Positions 32,881 to 41,718 of a DNA stretch of 64,000 nt are shown here, piece by piece; the first letter of the stretch is position 1, and every line of letters begins with the position of its first letter. This stretch comes from Clostridia bacterium (GTDB lineage: Bacteria > Bacillota > Clostridia > Christensenellales > Aristaeellaceae). The translations under genes were made by a program, and so were the position numbers. The stretch covers positions 1-64,000 of the forward strand of contig JAFRLY010000052.1 in NCBI GenBank assembly GCA_017431005.1, written 5' to 3'. The notes under the pieces were generated by a model that was not told the origin of the DNA, did no database searches, and saw only the letters and a list, made by a program, of their open reading frames with translations.

Positions 32881-33789
32881 TCAGTAATCCTCCTTCACGA
32901 CAAAGACTTTCTGGAACAGCAGCGCAATAACAGTAATCAGAATGAACATGCCGCCCGCAACTGCTGAGCCGTACCCCATGTTAAACTTCTGGAAGGACAT
33001 TTTGTACATATATGTGGCCATCAGCTCTGTTCCGCCTGTTGGCCCGCCCTGCGTCATATTCCAGATCAGGTCGAAATACTTCAGGGATCCGATCAGGGAC
33101 ATTGTGCAGGCTGTCTTGAAAATCGGTCCGAGAAGTGGAATCGCAACTTTAAAGATATACTGCCGCCGGTTCGCGCCGTCGATGACGGCCGCTTCATACA
33201 GGGAAGTATCGATGTTGGAATATCCGGCGATGAAGTATACCATGTAGAAGGGCGTATACTGCCACGCCACAACGCCGATCACCGCGTACAGCGCGTGCGG
33301 GGATTTGCCCAGCAGATCCACCATGGTCCGCTTGCCCGCAAACAGCGTGGCAATTCCGGAGATCAGGCCTCCATTGGTCGCCAGCAGATAATAGAACAGG
33401 AAGCCGACCGCGACGGAACTCATCAGATACGGCAGGAACCAGAGGATTTTGAAAAGATTGAATTTCCTGCCGCCGGCATCCAGGAATGTTGCCAGGGCCA
33501 TGCCCAGCGGAATCTGAATCAGGATGGAGCATACCATCAGGATTACGTTATGCAGGAATGCGTTCCAGAAAAGCTGGTCGTTGATCAGTGTAATCCAGTT
33601 TTCCCATCCGACGTTGATCTTTTCAGCCGTGTAGAAGCCGTTCCATTTCAGCCGGCTGATCATGAACGTATCAATGATCGGATAGACCATGTAAACGATA
33701 AGCAGCGCGACAGCCGGAAAAAGGAAAATCGTCGCCGCGATTGCAGTGCTGCGGGCATCCCTTTTTGCCATGCCATGCAACTTAGCCAT
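32881..33789 (-). CDS. CUT1 sugar ABC permease (MalF-like)
   Basis: A 302-residue permease with six predicted helices and the EAA loop YEAAVIDGANRRQYIFKVAIPLL. A ribosome site GGAGGAGA lies just upstream. It is separated from its binding-protein gene by about 110 bases containing a perfect hairpin. Confidence 0.93.
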   Translation of the reverse strand: MAKLHGMAKRDARSTAIAATIFLFPAVALLIVYMVYPIIDTFMISRLKWNGFYTAEKINVGWENWITLINDQLFWNAFLHNVILMVCSILIQIPLGMALATFLDAGGRKFNLFKILWFLPYLMSSVAVGFLFYYLLATNGGLISGIATLFAGKRTMVDLLGKSPHALYAVIGVVAWQYTPFYMVYFIAGYSNIDTSLYEAAVIDGANRRQYIFKVAIPLLGPIFKTACTMSLIGSLKYFDLIWNMTQGGPTGGTELMATYMYKMSFQKFNMGYGSAVAGGMFILITVIALLFQKVFVVKEDY

Positions 33790-33839
33790 TGCCTGTCTCC
33801 TCCTTCGGGGAAAAGATAGAGTCCGGTATCCATGATCAA

Positions 33840-33875
33840 GGAATACCCGCAGGATTTTTATCCTGCGGGTATTCC
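33840..33875 (-). other. Binding-protein/permease intergenic hairpin 2
   Basis: Perfect 16-bp arms (33840-33855 and 33860-33875) with a TTTT loop, the strongest of the four such hairpins in the window. Confidence 0.75.
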
Positions 33876-33898
33876 GTTAAGGTTTCTTCAGAAGAGAA

Positions 33899-35239
33899 TT
33901 ACTCCTCGCGGGCAGCAGCCATCGCCGCATCCTGAGCCTGGCCCACTTCTTCGGGGGTCTTTGTCAGGCCGAACAGTTCGCCCATCATGTCCTTATGGAC
34001 TTCTGTCACGGACGCCGGCAGATACTGGTCGTACCACAGCTGGACGTTGGAGGCGCTGAAGAACACGTCGATAACAACCTTGTTGTTCGGATCTTCAACA
34101 TTTTCGTAACCCTTGATGGAGGGGGTGTTTCCGCCTTCAACCTGGATCGCGTTGTAGGTCTCGTCGTTATAGTACTGGGTGGCCAGCACATAGCAGGCCT
34201 TCAGCTTTTCTTCGTCAACCTGGGTGTGATCAGCATCCAGCCAGCAGTTGAAGGAGAAGCCGTTGCCGATGGCGGTACCGATTTCAACGTTCTGGGGAAC
34301 GCCGGCAGCCTGAGCTTCCTCGTCAACCGGGAAGCGGAAGACGCCCAGATTGTCATTGTAGAACTCCAGGTCGTCGTTCTTGATGCCGGAAACCTGCCAG
34401 GAACCGTGCAGCATCATCGCGCACACACCCTGGATCAGCAGAGCGCGGTCATCGTTGTTGTCGGGAGCCATGGAGTTGAAGCCTTCGTTGAAGTAGCCCT
34501 TCTTGACCCAGTCCTGAATCTTCTCGCCGGCATAGATGAAGGCCGGGGAGGTGAAGGAGCCTGTTCCGTCATAGGCAGCGTCGAACTCGGCGTTGCCGGA
34601 ATGACGGGCTACCAGATACATGTAGTACATGGAACCGGTCCACCGGGGCAGGTTCGCCAGGGAGAAGGGGATATAGTTGTTCTCGAGCAGCTTGTCGCAG
34701 GCGGCTTCCAGCTCGGTGATCGTGGTGGGAACCTCAATGCCGAGTTCTTCGAAGATCTGCTTGTTGTAGAAGATGTCGCAGCCGGACAGACCGCCGAACG
34801 GGATCGCCAGGATCTTGCCGTCGAAGGTGGACTGCGCCACAGCGGCGTCGATGAAATCCGGATGGTCGTAGGTGTTGAACAGCTCGGTGATGTCATTCAC
34901 GCAGCCGGACTTGTAATATTCGGCCATGGGACCGCCGCCCCAGTGAATGTACATGTCGGGCTGGCCTTCCTTCGCGGAGAAGCCGATCTGCAGATCCTGC
35001 TTGTAGGTATCGTTCTGCTTATGGACCTGATCCACAGTGATGTTCGGATAATCGGCCATGAAGCGGGCAACCGCGTCTTCCTGCGCCTTCTTGCCGACGC
35101 CTTCAGTGGCGATGTCCCACAGCAGAATCGTCATGGGTTCCTTGGTCAGCTCGGGGATGTTCTTCTCGCCTTCCGCCAGCGCGGACACAGCGGTCAGAAC
35201 CATCAGAACCGCCAGAACCAGTGCCAGTAACTTTTTCAT
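33899..35239 (-). CDS. Sugar-binding protein of CUT1 ABC importer
   Basis: A 446-residue binding protein with signal peptide MKKLLALVLAVLMVL...ALAEG. No lipobox is visible. The fold text (ITVDQVHKQNDTYKQDL, GQPDMYIHWGGG, ALLIQGVCAMMLHGSWQV) matches CUT1 family 1 binding proteins. The start at 35239 follows GGGAGGA. It heads the operon with two permeases and a GH3. The AraR-type operator in its promoter suggests an arabinose-containing oligosaccharide as ligand; this is inference. Confidence 0.9.
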   Translation of the reverse strand: MKKLLALVLAVLMVLTAVSALAEGEKNIPELTKEPMTILLWDIATEGVGKKAQEDAVARFMADYPNITVDQVHKQNDTYKQDLQIGFSAKEGQPDMYIHWGGGPMAEYYKSGCVNDITELFNTYDHPDFIDAAVAQSTFDGKILAIPFGGLSGCDIFYNKQIFEELGIEVPTTITELEAACDKLLENNYIPFSLANLPRWTGSMYYMYLVARHSGNAEFDAAYDGTGSFTSPAFIYAGEKIQDWVKKGYFNEGFNSMAPDNNDDRALLIQGVCAMMLHGSWQVSGIKNDDLEFYNDNLGVFRFPVDEEAQAAGVPQNVEIGTAIGNGFSFNCWLDADHTQVDEEKLKACYVLATQYYNDETYNAIQVEGGNTPSIKGYENVEDPNNKVVIDVFFSASNVQLWYDQYLPASVTEVHKDMMGELFGLTKTPEEVGQAQDAAMAAAREE

Positions 35240-35298
35240 ACGTGTTCCTCCCATTCTTTTTTTGTTGACGGAAATGCGTTCCGTCATCGTCTGTCCGG

Positions 35299-35327
35299 AT
35301 CATACTACTTGTACGTACAAAAGTCAA
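35299..35327 (-). promoter_or_regulatory. Promoter with AraR-like operator in its spacer
   Basis: On the minus strand TTGACT (plus 35322-35327), 17-base spacer, TATGAT (plus 35299-35304). The spacer contains the perfect 12-bp palindrome TTGTACGTACAA (35309-35320), which matches the core of Firmicutes AraR (GntR/LacI-type) boxes. Bound protein would block RNA polymerase. araR itself is not in the window. Confidence 0.8.
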
Positions 35328-35403
35328 GCCTTTTTTGATCCTTTTTGGAGATAATATGACCGGTTTTCACACGTCACGAAAAGATGACCCCTTTCATCCT
35401 TCC

Positions 35404-36255
35404 CTAGCCTTTGATTCCTCCGGCTGTCATACCTGCAATGAAATGCCGCTGGAACAGGGCAAAAAGAATCACAATCGGGATGACTGAGAACACAGCGCCT
35501 ACGATCAGAATATCGTAATAATTTTTGTATGGGCTGAGCAGCGTTTCCAGGAAAACCGAAAGCGTCCTGTTCTCCTGTGAGAGCAGCAGCACCGGCAGAA
35601 CGAAAGAGTTCCAGCTGTTCATCCCCACGAATATGCCCATGGCGGCAAACGAAGGCTGCATCAGCGGCAGAATGATCCGGAAAAAGATTCCGTATTCCGT
35701 ACACCCGTCCACCCGTGCGGCATCCAGATAGTCCTTCGGCAGTCCGATCAGGTACTGCCGGAAGAAAAACACAGGCAAAGGCGCTGTCAGCTGCGGCAGA
35801 ATCACCGCCCACATTGAGCCGTACAGCCCGATTTTCTGCATTTCAAGGAAAAGCGGCAGCATCAGGATTTCCACAGCTGTTGTCATCATCAGAAGCACAA
35901 GGCCGAACAGCAGGGTTTTCCCGCGGAAATCGTACATCGCGAAGCCATAGGCCACAAAGGAGCTGAAAAAAAGCGTCAGCACTGTCTGCAGGAAAGTGTA
36001 TTTCAGGCTGTTGAAGAAATACAGAAAATAGTTCTGGTTTTCCCCGAAGAACAGCATATGGTAGTTGTCCAGGTTCATCCTTGAAAAATCCAGGTTCAGC
36101 CCGAGGCCGTAGCTCATAATTTCGTTTCCCGGGCGGAAGGATGCCAGGAAAATGCAGATGAAGGGCAGCAGGGTGACGGCTGTGATCACAGTGAACAGCA
36201 GAAGCATGGCTGCGCCGGCCCCGGAGAATTTTCTGTTTTTCCTTACTGTGTCCAT
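35404..36255 (-). CDS. CUT1 sugar ABC permease (MalG-like)
   Basis: A 283-residue permease with six predicted helices and the EAA loop LDAARVDGCTEYGIFFRIILPLM; it ends in AGGIKG. It lies 4 bases downstream of the other permease gene. It is the last gene of a three-gene importer operon that has no hydrolase. Confidence 0.93.
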   Translation of the reverse strand: MDTVRKNRKFSGAGAAMLLLFTVITAVTLLPFICIFLASFRPGNEIMSYGLGLNLDFSRMNLDNYHMLFFGENQNYFLYFFNSLKYTFLQTVLTLFFSSFVAYGFAMYDFRGKTLLFGLVLLMMTTAVEILMLPLFLEMQKIGLYGSMWAVILPQLTAPLPVFFFRQYLIGLPKDYLDAARVDGCTEYGIFFRIILPLMQPSFAAMGIFVGMNSWNSFVLPVLLLSQENRTLSVFLETLLSPYKNYYDILIVGAVFSVIPIVILFALFQRHFIAGMTAGGIKG

Positions 36256-36259
36256 CCCG

Positions 36260-37153
36260 TCACTCCTTCCTGAAGAATCCGGTCAGAATGAGCTGAATAA
36301 GGTTGACCGCCAGTGTCAGAACCAGCAGGAAGATGCCGATCGCGCTGCCCAGGCCGTAGTTCATTTTCCGGATGCCGACACGGTACAGGTAGCCGACGAT
36401 CGTCAGCGCCTGGTTCCCCACCTCCGTATTTGCGAACAGCATCCGGGACTCGACGAACATCGCCAGTCCGCCGTAAATGCTGATGGTCAGCACATAGATT
36501 GTCGTCGGACGGACCAGCGGGACGGATATGTGGCGGAACCGCTGCCACGCGCCGGCGCCGTCAAGCTCCGCCGACTCATACAGGTCCTCCGGAATGCTTT
36601 GCAGCGCCGACAGATAGTACATCGTGTTCACGCCCATCCATCGCCAGCAGCACAGAATGACCAGTGCGAACATGGTGGTCCATCTGACCGGACCTCCCAG
36701 CCATTTGACCGGCTCCGCGCCGAAGGCCGCCAGCAGGCTGTTCATCAGTGCGCCGGGTCTTTCGCCGAAAATCAGGCGGAAGGTGATGCCGGCAACGACT
36801 ACACAGACCAGCGCCGGAAGAAAAAGCATGGAACGGAAAAACCCCTTGGCGGGCATCTTTTTGGAATTCAGCATGACCGCCAGAACCATGGGCACGGGGA
36901 TCAGAATCACGCAGGTGCACACCATATAGACCGCGCTGTTTTTCAGAGCCGTAAGAAATGAATTGTTCCACATCTTGCGGTAGTTATCTATGCCGATAAA
37001 GCTGGTCTGCCCGGGTACAACCCGCTGAAAGCTCATGATGATTGTGGAAGCGATCGGATACAGGAAAAAAACCAGAAATACAATCACAAAGGGCGCAATA
37101 AACACATACGGCGCCAGCCTTTGGGAGTACAGCAATGATTTCAGTCGCCTCAT
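36260..37153 (-). CDS. CUT1 sugar ABC permease (MalF-like)
   Basis: A 297-residue permease with six predicted helices and the EAA loop YESAELDGAGAWQRFRHISVPLV. It pairs with the downstream permease. A hairpin at 37229-37270 separates it from its binding-protein gene. Confidence 0.93.
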   Translation of the reverse strand: MRRLKSLLYSQRLAPYVFIAPFVIVFLVFFLYPIASTIIMSFQRVVPGQTSFIGIDNYRKMWNNSFLTALKNSAVYMVCTCVILIPVPMVLAVMLNSKKMPAKGFFRSMLFLPALVCVVVAGITFRLIFGERPGALMNSLLAAFGAEPVKWLGGPVRWTTMFALVILCCWRWMGVNTMYYLSALQSIPEDLYESAELDGAGAWQRFRHISVPLVRPTTIYVLTISIYGGLAMFVESRMLFANTEVGNQALTIVGYLYRVGIRKMNYGLGSAIGIFLLVLTLAVNLIQLILTGFFRKE

Positions 37154-37228
37154 GAAGCCCTGCTCCTTATCTTCTGCCGTATTCTGCCGGATCAGACAGC
37201 ATACCCTTTATGCATGAAAACAACGTAA

Positions 37229-37270
37229 GGGGAAAGAAAAGCACCGGATTCCGGATACTTTCCTTTCCCC
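37229..37270 (-). other. Binding-protein/permease intergenic hairpin 3
   Basis: Outer arms GGGGAAAG (37229-37236) and CTTTCCCC (37263-37270), with an inner CCGG/CCGG stem around 37244-37254. Confidence 0.65.
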
Positions 37271-37305
37271 GCGGAATCAGAGTCCCCTGTGCCGTCACAG
37301 ATAAA

Positions 37306-38589
37306 TCAGAAGGCTTCCGCCTCAGCGTCAGCCTGCGCGGCGCTCAGGATATCCTCAATGCTCTCATCGGTTTCATAAACCTTCTGGAGCACCACGCTCT
37401 TCATCGTGTCCAGAACCGTGGGCAGCATCTCATTGTTGTTCACGGCGACGATCTCATCCTTGATCTGGAGCAGGGTGTCAAACGGATTGCTGGCATAGTA
37501 CTTGACGAACCGGTTCTCCGGATCATGCGTAATATCTTCCATTGCCCAGATCTCTGTGCGGATCGGATCGAAGCCAAGCGTCTGCCAGAGCTTGATGCCG
37601 CCTTCCTTGGAGAGCTTGCAGAAGCCCAGGAACGCTTTGGTCAGCTCCGGATCGTCCGCCTGATTGGTCACGGCGGTACCGGTGCCGCCCTGGCCGACCG
37701 AGCGCTTTTCACCGGCTTCCCAGACAGGAAGCGGAGCGGAAACGATCTTGCCCGCCAGGTCAGGCATATAGTCGGTGAAGCGGTCAATGTACCAGAACGG
37801 CATGACGATCGAAGCAATGCTGCCCTCATTCATCATGGCGTAGAATTCCGGAGCATGATGATAGGTGCCCGGAGCAACGACAGCCAGGCCTTCCTTGACC
37901 ATTTTGCGGTTGTACTCGAGAACCTTCGCCATCTCAGGCGTGTTAATGGTGGCGTTTCCTTCAGCGTCGGTCATATCGCCGCCCAGCTCAGCCAGCTGCG
38001 GCCACATATGCCAGATGTCGGAGGATTCCACGGACATCCAGTATTTTTCAGGATTGGCAGCCTTGAAGGTCTTGGCGGCCTCGTAATACTGATCCCAGGT
38101 CTGAATGGAGGTATAGTCGATCCCTGCGGATTCGCAAAGCTCTTTGTTATAGTAGATGACAGCTGCGCCGACATGGAAGCAGATGCCGTAGTAATTGCCA
38201 TCCTTGGAATAGATGTCCACGCGGGCCTTGACGATGTTGTCCAGCTCCGGTTCAACAATATCATTCAGGGGAAGCAGCTGAATATCGCCCTTCATGAAAT
38301 TGGCGAACTTGCCGAACTCGATGTCGACCAGGTCAGGAGCTCCTGTCCCGGCCATCAGCGCGTTGCCCAGATTTTCGTGCATTTCCTCAAAGGGGAAGGG
38401 TGTCGATTTGAGCTTGATCTGGCGGTCAGGATTCTGGGCGTTCCATTCCTCAGCCATTGCTTCATAGAACGCTATGTGGAGATCCTGGAAGGTCCAGAAC
38501 TCAATTTCGGTCGGTTCCGCATCCGCGAACGCAGCACCGCAGCCGATGACCAGGGTCATGGCCAGTAAGAGAGCTAATACCTTTTTCAT
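37306..38589 (-). CDS. Sugar-binding protein of CUT1 ABC importer
   Basis: A 427-residue binding protein with signal peptide MKKVLALLLAMTLVI and a cysteine in VIGCGAAFA that could be a lipobox (GCG rather than the ideal AGC). The body (EFWTFQDLHIAFYEAMAEEWN, GTGAPDLVDIEFGKFA) is typical of CUT1 family 1 proteins. The ligand is not predictable, since the operon has no glycosidase. Confidence 0.9.
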   Translation of the reverse strand: MKKVLALLLAMTLVIGCGAAFADAEPTEIEFWTFQDLHIAFYEAMAEEWNAQNPDRQIKLKSTPFPFEEMHENLGNALMAGTGAPDLVDIEFGKFANFMKGDIQLLPLNDIVEPELDNIVKARVDIYSKDGNYYGICFHVGAAVIYYNKELCESAGIDYTSIQTWDQYYEAAKTFKAANPEKYWMSVESSDIWHMWPQLAELGGDMTDAEGNATINTPEMAKVLEYNRKMVKEGLAVVAPGTYHHAPEFYAMMNEGSIASIVMPFWYIDRFTDYMPDLAGKIVSAPLPVWEAGEKRSVGQGGTGTAVTNQADDPELTKAFLGFCKLSKEGGIKLWQTLGFDPIRTEIWAMEDITHDPENRFVKYYASNPFDTLLQIKDEIVAVNNNEMLPTVLDTMKSVVLQKVYETDESIEDILSAAQADAEAEAF

Positions 38590-38742
38590 GTTTTCTCCTC
38601 CCGTTCTTAATGATGTTTTTATTCACTTCGGAAAGAGACCCGTCTGTCTCATTCCGGGCAAACCAGACTGAACTGTATGGGATGAAACACTTTTTTCCGG
38701 CAGTTCGTTCATTTTCATTATTCAGCTTTTATCTGCAAGCAG

Positions 38743-38772
38743 AATATAGCACACATGCTTCGCAAAATGCAA
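38743..38772 (-). promoter_or_regulatory. Promoter of the third sugar ABC operon
   Basis: On the minus strand TTGCAT (plus 38767-38772), 18-base spacer, TATATT (plus 38743-38748). It lies about 150 bases before the binding-protein start; the intervening leader shows no recognised element. The 345-base gap 38590-38934 holds this and the divergent promoter at 38869. Confidence 0.6.
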
Positions 38773-38868
38773 TACACTCTTATATGGTTATTTGTAATTT
38801 TATGGTTGTTTTTGATATCTTTTAATGTCTTTTTGACACAGACTCGGCCTGCGTTCACGGCGTCTGTC

Positions 38869-38896
38869 TTGCCATTCAGCCGTCTTCGGGTATAAT
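38869..38896 (+). promoter_or_regulatory. Promoter of the secreted hypothetical gene
   Basis: TTGCCA (38869-38874), 16-base spacer, perfect TATAAT (38891-38896). Confidence 0.6.
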
Positions 38897-38934
38897 AGAA
38901 GACTGTATAAGCTCTGCAGAAAGGAGAATTCACT

Positions 38935-39750
38935 GTGAAAAAGATTATTTCAGTATTGATGATATCACTGCTCTTTCTGGCGCTGATCCCATTCTCCGCC
39001 ATGGCGGAAACCCGCGAGGGAGTCATTGCCCTGGAAGGCATGGAGGAAACCATTGAGGAAACACTGTTTGACAGTCCGCTGGGTTTTTCATTCTGGTACG
39101 CAAATGACAGGCTTGAAGCTTATCCCGGCGAGACTGAGGGAATCGAAGGCGTGACAGTCGCGAATCCGGATTCTGATGACTGCATGGTGCTGTCCGTGAT
39201 TACTCCGGAGGAAGCCGCGGAATATGCCGCGGATTACGGTAAAAACCTGCCGGAGGAATCTGCCGCACCTGCACAGACGGATCTGTATCTGGAGCTTGAG
39301 GACGGACAGTATTCCTTCTGTACGCTGATCGGGGGAAACGGAAAATACCTCCGTGCGGTCGGATGGTACAGTCAGGAGGCTGCTGAGGGAACCGCTAAAT
39401 TTTTCCGGCGGGTGCTGGACAATGTCATGCTGGCTGATCCCGGCAGTTTTCCTGGCCGGTATGCCAACGGCAGCTATGATGAGGTCGTGATCGGAAAGCA
39501 GGAGGACACCTGGACCATGGCTGTCTCACTTTACCGGCTTGCTTCCCTGGATGAAGGGACCGTTTCATTCACAGGCAGAAGCGCCGTATTTCAAACGGAG
39601 GATCCCGCCGAGAATCCGATGACCCTGTCGTTTTTTCCGAACGGAGAAGGCCGGTTCACCCTCAGGGTGGATGAGAGCACCTGGGAGTATCTGACGCCCG
39701 GAACCGTCTTTGAAGATCTGGTCAGAGTCCCCGCCGGTGAAGAGCCCTGA
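38935..39750 (+). CDS. Secreted protein of unknown function
   Basis: A 271-residue protein with a clear signal peptide (MKKIISVLMISLLFLALIPF, cleavage after AMA near residue 24). The rest is acidic, with no membrane anchor and no recognised domain. The start is GTG at 38935 with AAAGGAG upstream. It contains only two cysteines. It lies alone between two promoters, just ahead of the glycine riboswitch. No function can be proposed. Confidence 0.8.
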   Translation: MKKIISVLMISLLFLALIPFSAMAETREGVIALEGMEETIEETLFDSPLGFSFWYANDRLEAYPGETEGIEGVTVANPDSDDCMVLSVITPEEAAEYAADYGKNLPEESAAPAQTDLYLELEDGQYSFCTLIGGNGKYLRAVGWYSQEAAEGTAKFFRRVLDNVMLADPGSFPGRYANGSYDEVVIGKQEDTWTMAVSLYRLASLDEGTVSFTGRSAVFQTEDPAENPMTLSFFPNGEGRFTLRVDESTWEYLTPGTVFEDLVRVPAGEEP

Positions 39751-39792
39751 AAAAACGCGGCAGAAAAAACAGGAACAGAACAGGATTACGCA

Positions 39793-39821
39793 TTGATTGC
39801 AGGGCGGTTAGCCTGTAGAAT
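39793..39821 (+). promoter_or_regulatory. Promoter of the glycine riboswitch transcript
   Basis: TTGATT (39793-39798), 17-base spacer, TAGAAT (39816-39821), starting transcription just before the first aptamer. Confidence 0.6.
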
Positions 39822-39838
39822 AGGAAAGTCAGTTGAAT

Positions 39839-39996
39839 CGCGCAGGAAACATTCCCCTTCCGGGGATGACCGAAGGAGTAATACTCTCAGGTACACAGAC
39901 TGCGCGTGGATGACACTCTGGAGAATCCCGGCTTTGCCGGGTGCCGAAGGTGCAAGGCCGTATCCCGGCCAATCTCTCAGGCAAAAGGACAGAGAA
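39839..39996 (+). ncRNA. Tandem glycine riboswitch (gcvT motif)
   Basis: Two aptamers in series. Aptamer I runs 39839-39906, closed by CGCGCAG/CTGCGCG, with the core CCGAAGGAGTAA and CTCTCAGG. Aptamer II runs about 39916-39994, closed by CTCTG/CAGAG, with CCGAAGGTGCAA, TCTCAGGCAAAAGGACAGAG. These are the diagnostic sequences of the glycine riboswitch. It precedes an alanine/glycine symporter gene, so it should tie uptake to the glycine level. The terminator hairpin at 40039-40069 is the likely expression platform. Aptamer I has GGTACACAGAC in place of the usual GGACAGA segment. Confidence 0.93.
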
Positions 39997-40038
39997 GAGC
40001 TTCCCGTTTTGCGTGGATTGCGTTGTCCGGACAGCTTG

Positions 40039-40069
40039 AGATTTCGCTTCGGCGGAATCTTATTTTTTT
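40039..40069 (+). terminator. Riboswitch-controlled terminator
   Basis: AGATTTCGC (40039-40047) pairs with GCGGAATCT (40052-40060), with a TTCG loop, followed by TATTTTTTT. It lies between the glycine aptamers and the symporter start. Confidence 0.8.
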
Positions 40070-40091
40070 ACTGAGAAAGGATGATTCTTTC

Positions 40092-41597
40092 ATGGGTGAT
40101 TTCTCGCAGGCCGTAGCTTCCGTCAATGATGCCGTCAACAGTGTTGTCTGGGGTGTTCCCGCCCTGGTTCTGCTGATTGGCACCGGCATTCTGATGACTG
40201 TGCTGACCCGGTTCTTCCAGTTCCGCCGGTTCGGTCATATGTGGTCCAACACGATCGGAGGCCTGTTCAGAAAGGATAAAGGCATCCGTCAGAGCAATGA
40301 CAGACACTCCATCTCCCAGTTCCAGTCCCTGTGTACGGCTCTGTCCGCCACCATCGGCACAGGCAACATTGCCGGTGTGGCCTACGCCATCACCATGGGA
40401 GGCCCCGGCGCCGTGTTCTGGATGTGGATCGCGGCCATCGTGGGCATGATGACCAATTATTCGGAAAACGTGCTGGGCATCTATTTCCGCCGCAGGAATG
40501 AAAAGGGCGAATGGAGTGGCGGCGCCATGTACTATCTGAAGGACGGCGTTGGAAAAATGAAGTACGGCAGGATTGCCGGTACGGTCCTTTCCGTGCTCTT
40601 CTCCATTTTCGCGGTTGTGGCTTCCTTTGGAATCGGCAACATGGGTCAGGTGGCTTCCATCACGGAGAGCATCAACACCCTGATCCCGGCGAATCCCGGC
40701 ACGGTCAATCTGGTCACCGGTCTGGTTATCATCGTGTTCCTGTCCCTGGTAATCATCGGCGGACTGAAGCGGATCGCCACCACCAACGAGCGCATCGTGC
40801 CCTTTATGGCGGTGTTCTTCATCATCGGCTCCCTGATTATCATCTTCATGAATATCAGCAAGGTTCCGGCGGCCTTCGGCGCGATTTTCGCCGGCGCCTT
40901 CAATTTTAAATCCGCTGCCGGCGGCGTCGGCGGCGCGGTGATCGCTCAGGCCATGACCTGGGGCTTCAAGCGCGGCGTCTTCTCCAATGAGGCCGGTCTC
41001 GGCTCCTCCGTGATGGTTCATTCCGCTTCCAATGTGAAGGAGCCCGTGGTGCAGGGCCTCTGGGGCATCTTCGAGGTCTTTGCCGATACCATTATCGTCT
41101 GCACCTGCACCGCGCTGGTCATTCTGACCACCGGAGTGGTGGATCTTCAAACAGGCGCTTCTATCTCCGGAGCCACCAAACTGGGTCTGGCGACGGAAGC
41201 CTTTACCCAGTCCTTCGGAACCTTTGGCGGCATCTTCCTTGCCGTTGCGGTCTGCCTCTTTGCCTTCACGACAATCCTGGGCTGGAGCTACTACGGCTCC
41301 AAGGCCTGGGAATACCTCTTCGGCACCAAATCCACCCTGGCCTATAAGATTGTGTTTATTGCCATGGTCATCGTCAGCGCAACCATGAACGTATCCCTTG
41401 CGATTGACCTGAGCGATACCTTCAACGGCCTTATGGCCATTCCCAACCTGATCGGCGTCGTCTGCCTCAGCGGCCTGGTGGTGAAAATCACAAAGAACTA
41501 CAGTGCCCGGAAGATCAGAAAGGATCAGCCGGATCTGGAGCCCATGTATTCCGCTTTCCTGGAGATTCAGAAGGAGCAGGAAGCACGGGAGGACTGA
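40092..41597 (+). CDS. Alanine/glycine:cation symporter (AGCS family)
   Basis: A 501-residue membrane protein of the AGCS (AlsT/DagA) family with about 10-11 helices. Family motifs are visible: GTGNIAGVAYAITMGGPGA in the first third and GLGSSVMVHSAS (the substrate-site region NEAGLGS) in the middle. It couples Na+ or H+ entry to alanine or glycine uptake. The ATG at 40092 follows AAAGGA. The glycine riboswitch upstream makes glycine the likely physiological substrate or signal. Confidence 0.93.
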   Translation: MGDFSQAVASVNDAVNSVVWGVPALVLLIGTGILMTVLTRFFQFRRFGHMWSNTIGGLFRKDKGIRQSNDRHSISQFQSLCTALSATIGTGNIAGVAYAITMGGPGAVFWMWIAAIVGMMTNYSENVLGIYFRRRNEKGEWSGGAMYYLKDGVGKMKYGRIAGTVLSVLFSIFAVVASFGIGNMGQVASITESINTLIPANPGTVNLVTGLVIIVFLSLVIIGGLKRIATTNERIVPFMAVFFIIGSLIIIFMNISKVPAAFGAIFAGAFNFKSAAGGVGGAVIAQAMTWGFKRGVFSNEAGLGSSVMVHSASNVKEPVVQGLWGIFEVFADTIIVCTCTALVILTTGVVDLQTGASISGATKLGLATEAFTQSFGTFGGIFLAVAVCLFAFTTILGWSYYGSKAWEYLFGTKSTLAYKIVFIAMVIVSATMNVSLAIDLSDTFNGLMAIPNLIGVVCLSGLVVKITKNYSARKIRKDQPDLEPMYSAFLEIQKEQEARED

Positions 41598-41615
41598 TCA
41601 GCTTTCCGGGATAAA

Positions 41616-41644
41616 TTGACGGAGTCTTCAGCGGGTGGTATGAT
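41616..41644 (+). promoter_or_regulatory. Promoter of the esterase/ATP-grasp operon
   Basis: TTGACG (41616-41621), 17-base spacer, TATGAT (41639-41644). Confidence 0.7.
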
Positions 41645-41718
41645 CGGACTGTACTTATGACGCACAGTTCCGGCGGCGCAGGCTGAAGCAGGCCCGCGGG
41701 GAAAGGAAACAGCAGCGG

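Noticed and set aside
35309-35320. Restriction or phage-type palindrome
   Set aside because: Its exact placement between the -35 and -10 and its match to the AraR box core make a regulatory site the better reading.
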